A stretch of DNA of 12,226 nucleotides from NCBI GenBank assembly GCA_947036475.1, contig CAMQRG010000043.1, positions 1-12,226 of the forward strand, written 5' to 3'. The DNA is from an uncultured Clostridia bacterium (GTDB taxonomy: Bacteria > Bacillota > Clostridia > Lachnospirales > Anaerotignaceae). How positions within the stretch are numbered: the first letter of the stretch is position 1; each line of letters begins with the position of its first letter. The position numbers and the translations under genes were made by a program. The notes under the pieces are model-generated. The model was given only the letters and a program-made list of their open reading frames with translations, had not been told where the DNA came from and did not search any database. Shown here piece after piece: positions 7,111 to 12,226 of this stretch.

Positions 7111-8631
7111 TCAAAACAGCCGCTCTGCCCTTGCGCGCTCGATGTCCTGTAAAATGCTTTTCTGCTTTTCGTCAAACAGCAGTTCTTCGTTGTAGCGGTA
7201 ATATTTTTCCGACCCGTTTTCGCTGATGAACCGCACACTGTAATATCCGGCTGTCAGTTCTGTGATGAATATAATCATTTCCTGCCCTGCGCCGAAAGCG
7301 TCCTCCAAAAAGGCGAACGCATTTTCCAACGCCGCCGCTGCGTCTGCAACTACGCTTTCCCGCTGCTCTGCCGCTCTGGCAAATTTCTCTTTGCAGAGTG
7401 TAAACGCCGCGTCTGCGGTACGGTAGCCCCCGCGTTTTGCCGCCGCAAAATATTCCGCAAGCAGCTCTGATTCACGCAGTTTTGCCCGTTCATCTGGCTT
7501 TTCCAAAAAGCCCGCTTTCCTGTTCCGCGTGAAAGCCGCTTCCCGTTCTTCCAGCAGCGCAGCAAAGGTTTCTTCCCAGCTGTCACTGTCTGCAAGCCGG
7601 TTTTTCAGCGTCAGCAGGGCTTTATGCAGTTCCGTTACCATCAAATCGCTTTCATATGCCTCCTGAAATCCTTCGTTTAGTCTGCTCAGCAAAAGCCCCA
7701 TGACGCTCAGCCGCTCATCGAACGGCGCTTCCTGTAATTTCGCAACAGCCTGCTCCGTATAATTCCCAAGCAGTATTTCGTCCACGCGATAGTCCGTACG
7801 GTATTTGCGGTATAAATCCAGATAGTTCGCAAAATCTTTCGCAATTTTTTTATGCTGAACATACTGTGCAATCAGCTGTTCGTCCACAGGCAGCTCCATT
7901 TCTTCGTACGCCCGCAAGATGGTAGAAAGGTCCTCCCAGCCGCGCGCAGTCACGAAGCGTTTCCCGTCGATAGTAGTTTCCATAGCATAAAAATGGTCCT
8001 TGCGGATTTCCAGATAGGAGAGTATTGCGCCATGTATCCCCTGTTTATAGGCGTATTCCTTCCAGACATTGAAATTCGGTTCCACGTCTATTTTTTTCAC
8101 ACGGTCAAGCGTTACTACGTCAAATTCGCGGACGCTCTTGTTATATTCCGGCGGGTTTCCGGCAGCCGCAATGAGCCAGCCCTCCGGTACTTTATGCGCC
8201 CCGAATGTCTTGCACTGCAAAAACTGGAGCATTGCGGGTGCAAGCGTTTCGGACGCGCAGTTGATTTCGTCGATGAACAAAATTCCTTCTTTCAGACCGG
8301 TTTCTTCCATTTTATCGTAAACAGAAGTGATGATTTCGCTCATGGTGTACTCTGTCACAGCGTATTCTTTTCCGCCGTATTCCTTATGGCTGATAAACGG
8401 CAGGCCGATTGCGCTCTGGCGGGTGTGGTGCGTGATGCTGTAAGAAACGAGGGCAACGCCGCATTCCCGTGCGACCTGCTCCATAACGGCTGTTTTGCCG
8501 ATGCCCGGCGCGCCCATCAGCAGTATGGGACGCTGGCGTACGATAGGGATACGGTATGCGCCGAATTTGTCCTTTGCGAGATACGAAACAATCGACCGGC
8601 TGATTTCTTCCTTTGCTCTCTTAATATCCAT
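7111..8631 (-). CDS. MoxR-like AAA+ ATPase
   Basis: A 506-residue cytosolic AAA+ protein of the MoxR/AAA_5 type. It has Walker A GAPGIGKT at 40-47, Walker B ILFIDEIN at 117-124, a sensor-1 region IAAAGNPPEYN with Asn159, and a likely arginine finger Arg177 in TLDRVKK. The first ~250 residues form the ATPase module. The remaining ~250 are helical and charged, with no domain I recognise. MoxR ATPases usually work with a von Willebrand factor A (VWA) protein to remodel or activate a target. In Clostridia this ATPase type is commonly next to a VWA-like DUF2201 gene, and one such gene is cut at the end of this window (11881-12190). The start at 8631 has AAGGAG 7 bases upstream. The A of that site sits at the end of an A/T inverted repeat (8642-8657) that could partly mask it. 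A 363-base gap holding hairpin element copy 2 precedes the gene. Confidence 0.93.
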   Translation of the reverse strand: MDIKRAKEEISRSIVSYLAKDKFGAYRIPIVRQRPILLMGAPGIGKTAVMEQVARECGVALVSYSITHHTRQSAIGLPFISHKEYGGKEYAVTEYTMSEIITSVYDKMEETGLKEGILFIDEINCASETLAPAMLQFLQCKTFGAHKVPEGWLIAAAGNPPEYNKSVREFDVVTLDRVKKIDVEPNFNVWKEYAYKQGIHGAILSYLEIRKDHFYAMETTIDGKRFVTARGWEDLSTILRAYEEMELPVDEQLIAQYVQHKKIAKDFANYLDLYRKYRTDYRVDEILLGNYTEQAVAKLQEAPFDERLSVMGLLLSRLNEGFQEAYESDLMVTELHKALLTLKNRLADSDSWEETFAALLEEREAAFTRNRKAGFLEKPDERAKLRESELLAEYFAAAKRGGYRTADAAFTLCKEKFARAAEQRESVVADAAAALENAFAFLEDAFGAGQEMIIFITELTAGYYSVRFISENGSEKYYRYNEELLFDEKQKSILQDIERARAERLF

Positions 8632-8664
8632 TTCTGTTCTCCTTAAATGTTTTTAAGTTCCCAA

Positions 8665-8994
8665 AGACACCTTGGGGACGCTGTCCCCAAACCCCTGCCA
8701 ACCTGTCAGTACTTTGCCTGCGGCAAAGCCGCCTGCGGCGTCCAGACTTCTTTCCGGTACCTATTGAAAAGGGTTGGAGCCCAAACTTTACCGCGGAAAA
8801 CTGTGTTTTCCGAAAAGAAATTTACAATTTGCCTGATTACTTTCAGATTTATCAAAACCATTTAGTGGAGATGAATAACGTACCAACGGATTTAACGTAT
8901 TGGCAAAACGAATGTTTTGCCCAATAAAGTTTAGGGTCAAGCCCTTTGAAAAGGGCTTGTGGGAGTTTGAGGGCAACGCCCTCAAGAATCTTTT
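8665..8994 (-). repeat. Multi-hairpin intergenic element, copy 2
   Basis: This fills most of the 363-base gap between the second thioesterase and the ATPase. Read on the minus strand it starts at the thioesterase stop and forms: ttgagggc/gccctcaa, loop gtt (8967-8985); a 9-bp stem caagccctt (8938-8959), loop ttca; ggcaaaac-attc-gttttgcc (8902-8921) framed by att-g and aat; an imperfect aatacgt/acgt(t)att pair in an extra segment of about 80 bases; cggaaaac-aca-gttttccg (8794-8812); ctttgcc/ggcaaag (8712-8728) beside gccg/cggc; and ttggggac-agc-gtccccaa (8672-8690). The order and single-stranded linkers parallel copy 1. No ORF in it looks real. Confidence 0.75.
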
Positions 8995-9498
8995 TCAAAT
9001 CGGCTCGGAAAATGTCTTATGCAGTATCATAAACGTTGCGGTAGCGGTCGCGGCAAGTATGTTTTCCCGTTCCAGCCGCGCTTCCGCAGTCAGGCTGATG
9101 AGTGTGTGCCCGAGCGATGTAACCTGTACATGATACAGCACCTTGTCATCTGGCCGTATCGGCTTCAGGAACGCCGTTGTAATGTTTACCGTAGAAACCA
9201 TATGCTGTTTGGCGAAATAATGGCAGAGAAGCCCGCAGGAAATGTCAAACCCTGTAACGATAATGCCGCCATGCAGTCCCCCCTCCGGATTCAGCTCCCA
9301 TTCCTTTACGTCAAACGCAAAGACAGCCGTTTTCCGCTCCAAATCACAGGAAACAAACTGCGGTTTCAGCAGTGTCAGCAGTCCTGAGCGCGAAATGGGA
9401 AACTCCGGGTCGCTCAGCTGTGAAAACCATGCCTGCATATCCTCCTGAGAGGAAACGCCTTCTTTCAGAACTATCATTTTTTTCATCTCCATTTCCAT
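8995..9498 (-). CDS. PaaI-type hotdog-fold thioesterase (second copy)
   Basis: A 167-residue protein of the PaaI/hotdog thioesterase family, predicted to hydrolyse acyl-CoA or a related thioester in the cytoplasm as a multimer. The core NPEGGLHGGIIVTGFD has the N-x5-H-G-G-x6-D spacing of PaaI-like active sites. STVNITTAFLKPIRPDD and the final TATATFMILHK strand complete the fold. It aligns without gaps over roughly 120 residues with the protein of the gene just upstream (9500-9985), so the two are tandem paralogs. The start at 9498 lies one base after the upstream stop (TGACATG) and follows GGCGGAG, which indicates translational coupling. ATGs at 9492, 9486 and 9477 are also in frame, and 9477 aligns best with the start of the paralog. 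The stop abuts hairpin element copy 2. The substrate is unknown. Confidence 0.9.
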   Translation of the reverse strand: MEMEMKKMIVLKEGVSSQEDMQAWFSQLSDPEFPISRSGLLTLLKPQFVSCDLERKTAVFAFDVKEWELNPEGGLHGGIIVTGFDISCGLLCHYFAKQHMVSTVNITTAFLKPIRPDDKVLYHVQVTSLGHTLISLTAEARLERENILAATATATFMILHKTFSEPI

Positions 9499-9499
9499 G

Positions 9500-9985
9500 T
9501 CACTCCGCCGCCTGTTTTACTTTGTGGTGCAGCACCTTAAAAGTAGCCGTACAGGCTGCGGCAAGTGTTTTTTCCCGTTCCAGCATGACCTCTCCTGTTA
9601 CAGTTGCCAGCGTGCCGCCAAAGGAAACCAGTTTCGCATGGATATGAAACGAATCCCCCGGCGGTATCGGTTTCAAAAATGTTGCGTGCATGGTGACTGT
9701 TGTCAGCACATGCGGATAAGTATAGTAATGGCAGAGCATGCCAAGAGAGGTATCCAGCGCGGTGGAAAGCACGCCGCCATGCAGTATGCCCTGCGAATTT
9801 AATTCCCAGTCCAGCACAGGGTATGCCATTTCCAGTGTGCCTTCTTCAAAGCCGCAGGAAACAAAAGCGGGCTTCAGCTTCGGGATTACGCCATGTGCCG
9901 GTATCGGGGACGCAGGGCTGGTCATCGTGCGGAGCCACTGCTCCATATGCGCCTGAGAAAGCCCGGGTATCTTGCTCCATTCCAT
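9500..9985 (-). CDS. PaaI-type hotdog-fold thioesterase (first copy)
   Basis: A 161-residue hotdog thioesterase. The core is NSQGILHGGVLSTALDTSLG, with the same N-x5-H-G-G-x6-D pattern as its neighbour, followed by TTVTMHATFLKPIPPGD and the closing CTATFKVLHHK strand. The start at 9985 has AAGGAG 9 bases upstream. It begins 23 bases after the hydrolase stop and ends 1 base before the second thioesterase, so the three read as one operon. The paralogs differ most in the loop after the HGG motif (STALDTSLGML versus VTGFDISCGLL), which could change acyl specificity. Acyl-CoA clean-up is a reasonable guess, but the substrate cannot be inferred. Confidence 0.92.
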   Translation of the reverse strand: MEWSKIPGLSQAHMEQWLRTMTSPASPIPAHGVIPKLKPAFVSCGFEEGTLEMAYPVLDWELNSQGILHGGVLSTALDTSLGMLCHYYTYPHVLTTVTMHATFLKPIPPGDSFHIHAKLVSFGGTLATVTGEVMLEREKTLAAACTATFKVLHHKVKQAAE

Positions 9986-10008
9986 TTCTTTCCACTCCTT
10001 GTCCGATG

Positions 10009-10962
10009 TTATTTCAAAAAGTCCATGATATTCTGCAAAAATCCCTGACTGTTCTCCAGATGCGGCAGGGCGCCGGTTTCTTCAAACAGCAGGAATGCGC
10101 CTCTGTCCTGCATTTTTTCCGCTTCATGGAACACAGAAACGGGATTTTCGGCATTCCCTTCGCCCCAGATCAGGAGGAAGGGCACAGAGGACGGTATATT
10201 CTGGAACGCTCTGCGTGTATCTGCGGCATAAAACCGCGTCTGTATTCCGGCAAAGGTCGCCTGAGCGTGCGCACCTGTACGTGCCGCGTTGCTGTAACGT
10301 TCTGTCAGTTCCGGTGTGACTTTCTCCTTTGCAAAAAAGGCGTTTTCCAATCGTTCGCGCGTTTTCCCCTTCGCGGTATCCGTCAGGAATTTCTGCGTAC
10401 CGGCAACAGGCGAAAGCAGGAAGGGCAGGGGTTTTGTATCCTCCGGTGCAGCAAAGCCACGCCCGAGACCTTCCGGAGAAATCAAAGCCATGCGGCGGAT
10501 ATCCTCAGGGAAAAGGAGTGAAAGCGTCAGCACAAAATCCGCCCCGCCGTTGGCGGCCACAGCGCAGACAGGCCTGCGCACAGTGTTCTGTATGAATTCA
10601 TGCAGGAGGTTTGCATATTGATATGCTGTCCAGGGCTTTTCCGGCCGGAAGGAATGGCCAAAGCCGGGCAGGTCTATGGCGTAAACATGGTAATGCTCCG
10701 CCAGAGTATCCAGCACAGGTTCCCATTCCGCGGAAGATGCACCGGGCATCATGCTGTGTACCAGAAGCAGGGGACGCCCATGCCCCATGGAACGGCAGGC
10801 AATTTCGCCCTGACTGGAGCAAAAGCGTTCCTCAAATTCCACTGGGCCGTCTTTTTTCTGTGCCAGAAAAAGCAAAAGCCGCTGTATTCCCGCGAATCCG
10901 GCAAGAGCTGCCCCACAGGCGGCAAAAAAGCCCAGAAAACGACAGAGCCATTTTTTCTTCAT
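10009..10962 (-). CDS. Membrane-anchored alpha/beta-hydrolase-fold protein, atypical nucleophile
   Basis: A 317-residue protein with a basic start (MKKKW) and a hydrophobic helix (residues 6-34) that acts as a signal anchor or uncleaved signal, then an alpha/beta-hydrolase domain. HGRPLLLVHSMMPG (62-74) has the oxyanion-loop pattern. VYAIDLPGFGHS (93-104) is the strand-and-loop characteristic of the fold. The C-terminal LPHLENSQGFL supplies the usual catalytic His (301). At the nucleophile elbow the sequence is VAANGGADF (about 135-143), where active members have G-x-S-x-G, so the Ser is absent. The WGEGN segment (267-271) does not show the usual Asp clearly. The protein may be non-catalytic or use another residue. 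The start at 10962 has a strong AAAGGAGGT site, 9 bases upstream. A GTG at 10965 is in frame. It heads the operon with the two thioesterases. Confidence 0.88.
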   Translation of the reverse strand: MKKKWLCRFLGFFAACGAALAGFAGIQRLLLFLAQKKDGPVEFEERFCSSQGEIACRSMGHGRPLLLVHSMMPGASSAEWEPVLDTLAEHYHVYAIDLPGFGHSFRPEKPWTAYQYANLLHEFIQNTVRRPVCAVAANGGADFVLTLSLLFPEDIRRMALISPEGLGRGFAAPEDTKPLPFLLSPVAGTQKFLTDTAKGKTRERLENAFFAKEKVTPELTERYSNAARTGAHAQATFAGIQTRFYAADTRRAFQNIPSSVPFLLIWGEGNAENPVSVFHEAEKMQDRGAFLLFEETGALPHLENSQGFLQNIMDFLK

Positions 10963-11083
10963 CACATCAAACCTCCTTTGTTATTCTTGTGTATGCTCTC
11001 TTTCTATTATGGACGTAAAACGGGTATTTGAAAAGGGGGAATTTCATAATATGGTAATAAACGCAGGAAGGAGCGGCAGGCGT

Positions 11084-11290
11084 ATGGGGGCTTTTTTGAC
11101 TCTGGCAGGACAGCTGCTTGTGATTTTATGTATACAGTCTGTACTGGAAGCATTGGCTTCGGCAAAACGCCAGAACCAGATGCAAAAGACGATTTCGCTG
11201 GGCTGTTATCTTGCATCGCTTGTGCTCGTGCTGCGGTTTATGGAACAGTACCTGTTTGAAATCCTCCGCGCGATATACGCCGCCTTTTGA
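11084..11290 (+). CDS. Possible small two-helix membrane protein
   Basis: A 68-residue ORF beginning MGAFLTLAGQLLVIL with two hydrophobic helices (about 2-22 and 38-60) separated by a polar, basic ASAKRQNQMQK loop. Topology resembles small sporulation or accessory membrane proteins, but no family motif is present. The start at 11084 is preferred because AAGGAG (11068-11073) lies 10 bases upstream. Starts at 11051 and 11009 are in frame but have poorer sites. It is divergent from the hydrolase and convergent with the P-loop gene. The open frame could be chance, but the clean hydrophobic pattern favours a real protein. Confidence 0.5.
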   Translation: MGAFLTLAGQLLVILCIQSVLEALASAKRQNQMQKTISLGCYLASLVLVLRFMEQYLFEILRAIYAAF

Positions 11291-11317
11291 AAGGGCATGG
11301 GAATACAAATCCAATGC

Positions 11318-11866
11318 TCAGGGGTTTTTATCCTGCCGCGCGGAAAAACAGTCAAATGCCATATCCAGCGAATAGGCGTTATCTATAAGATGATAATTTA
11401 CCTGATAAAACCGACACATTTTTAATATTTCCGCATTATCATCAATCAGGCTTTCCATAGTACAACAAGAATCGTCCAGCCTTGATTCTATGGTATCGGC
11501 GTATTTTTTTATGTCCTGATAATGCCCACGGATATAAGATTCGCTCATTACCAAACAGATATATTCGATATTTGGGAGATACTTTTCTTCAAAGCCTTCT
11601 GCCCAGTCAAACGGAATATAACAGCCCTCTACAATAAGATTCTGCCCGTTTTCTATTACGGTTTTTATGATTTCCCTGATAATTGGCCAGAGGTAATCTG
11701 TCAACGCCCTGTCATCGCTCGCTGGCGTGAGTGTTGTGTTCCGGCTCCGAATCAGTCCCATTTTGATATGGTCGATGGAAAGGTATGGATACCCGTATTT
11801 TTCAAGAAGTTTTTGCGCAAAAGCCGTCTTTCCCGTATGCGATGCGCCTGCAATCAGCAAAACCAT
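11318..11866 (-). CDS. P-loop kinase-like NTPase, function unknown
   Basis: A 182-residue P-loop protein starting MVLLIAGASHTGKT, with a Walker A-type GASHTGKT at 7-14. LSIDHIKMGLIRS (29-41) resembles the substrate/Asp region of small kinases of the adenylate-kinase, 2-phosphoglycerate-kinase and zeta-like groups. ENGQNLIVEGCYIPFDW (72-88) has the strand-plus-acidic-residue pattern of a Walker B in that fold. The C-terminus (DMAFDCFSARQDKNP) has no recognisable domain. The start at 11866 has AGGAAGG 6 bases upstream; longer in-frame starts to 11929 overlap the VWA gene and are rejected. It follows the VWA stop by 14 bases, so they are probably co-transcribed. A sampled row (11401-11460) has 21 G/C of 60, lower than the surrounding genes, which hints at a different origin. 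Confidence 0.82.
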   Translation of the reverse strand: MVLLIAGASHTGKTAFAQKLLEKYGYPYLSIDHIKMGLIRSRNTTLTPASDDRALTDYLWPIIREIIKTVIENGQNLIVEGCYIPFDWAEGFEEKYLPNIEYICLVMSESYIRGHYQDIKKYADTIESRLDDSCCTMESLIDDNAEILKMCRFYQVNYHLIDNAYSLDMAFDCFSARQDKNP

Positions 11867-11880
11867 GATAACCCTTCCTC

Positions 11881-12190
11881 TCAGCCTTCTTCCAGTTCTT
11901 CCTCTCCCAGAATGACCTTCATTGCCCAAGGGGGGACATTGCAGTCCGTATAATCCTCATGATAAAACACGAATGCCGTATCATACGCCGGACGTTTTCG
12001 GGGGAATACGCCGTATCCGTCCGTAAAATAAATCAGTCCCCTGAGGTTTTGAAAGGCTTTTTGCTCTACCAGCCTGTCCACATACCGGAACACAGGGCGG
12101 AAATCCGTCCCGCCGCTGCCGCGAACCTCAAATTCCTCCATCAGTGCGTCCAGTTCTTCCGCGCTGGTGATTTTTTTATCTGTCTGCACG
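11881..12190 (-). CDS. VWA-like (DUF2201-type) protein, C-terminal end, 5'-truncated
   Basis: Only the C-terminal ~103 genomic residues are present, from VQTDKKITSAEELDA to EELEEG. GSGGTDF and LIYFTDGYG are the Thr and Asp elements of a MIDAS metal site in a von Willebrand factor A fold. PPWAMKVILGEEELEE is the typical C-terminus of the DUF2201 'VWA-like/metallopeptidase' proteins that pair with MoxR-type ATPases. The upstream part, with DxSxS and any metallopeptidase domain, lies outside the window. The apparent extension MCIRDS is adapter sequence. It lies 14 bases upstream of the P-loop gene in the same transcript. The partner ATPase is at 7111-8631 on the same strand. Confidence 0.85.
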
Positions 12191-12226
12191 CTGTCTCTTA
12201 TACACATCTGACGCTGCCGACGACTC
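12191..12226. other. Nextera transposase adapter (not genomic)
   Basis: ctgtctcttatacacatct (12191-12209) is the Tn5 mosaic end, and gacgctgccgacga (12210-12223) continues the Nextera read-1 adapter. The final ctc would be the start of an i5 index. Genomic DNA ends at 12190. Confidence 0.98.

Noticed and set aside
6753..7226. ORF running across hairpin element copy 1
   Set aside because: It spans the end of the transporter in another frame and then noncoding inverted repeats. The frame is open by chance.
8647..8865. ORF inside hairpin element copy 2
   Set aside because: It has no start signal, and its codons fall over inverted repeats.
11288..11330. Terminator between the small ORF and the P-loop gene
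   Set aside because: The gcat..gg / cc..atgc pairing has a mismatch and is too weak, although a short U-run follows on the plus strand.

Overview
The window looks like a complete assembled contig of about 12.1 kb from a gut-type Clostridia bacterium (Firmicutes; family uncertain, Lachnospiraceae or an Oscillospirales group). The basis is mid-range GC (about 52% in a sampled row of gltX), strong Shine-Dalgarno sites, a UPF0371 (DUF1846) gene, and hairpin-rich intergenic DNA. Bases 1-45 and 12191-12226 are not genomic. They are Illumina Nextera (Tn5) adapter sequence, so both edge genes are cut by the library and the first residues of their apparent ORFs are adapter-derived.

Layout. 46-942 (+): the end of a DUF4375/DMP19-like gene, then a MerR-family regulator, 30 bases apart. 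1031-1705 (-): an A/T-rich orphan gene of unknown function. 1784-3271 (-): the UPF0371/DUF1846 gene, with its own promoter and a clear intrinsic terminator. 3488-4942 (-): gltX (glutamyl-tRNA synthetase), with promoter and terminator. 5035-5607 (-): a two-helix membrane protein of unknown function, divergent from 5726-6856 (+), an AI-2E family transporter; their predicted promoters overlap on an inverted repeat. 7111-8631 (-): a MoxR-like AAA+ ATPase. 8995-10962 (-): an apparent operon of a membrane-anchored alpha/beta-hydrolase-fold protein and two tandem PaaI-type hotdog thioesterases. 11084-11290 (+): a possible 68-residue two-helix membrane protein. 11318-11866 (-): a P-loop kinase-like protein, 14 bases downstream of the C-terminal end of a VWA-like (DUF2201-type) protein at 11881-12190 (-). 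The VWA protein is the kind of partner that normally accompanies the AAA+ ATPase, but here the two lie about 3.2 kb apart.

The most unusual signal is a pair of long intergenic elements, 6857-7103 (+) and 8665-8994 (-). Each starts at the stop codon of the upstream gene and is oriented with it. Both show the same series of hairpins, with conserved linkers but different arm sequences. In the third hairpin both have the frame att-g-stem-(4-nt loop)-stem-aat, with unrelated stems. This suggests a family of structured 3'-end elements rather than random spacer or a coding remnant. The other genes look like ordinary housekeeping or accessory genes.
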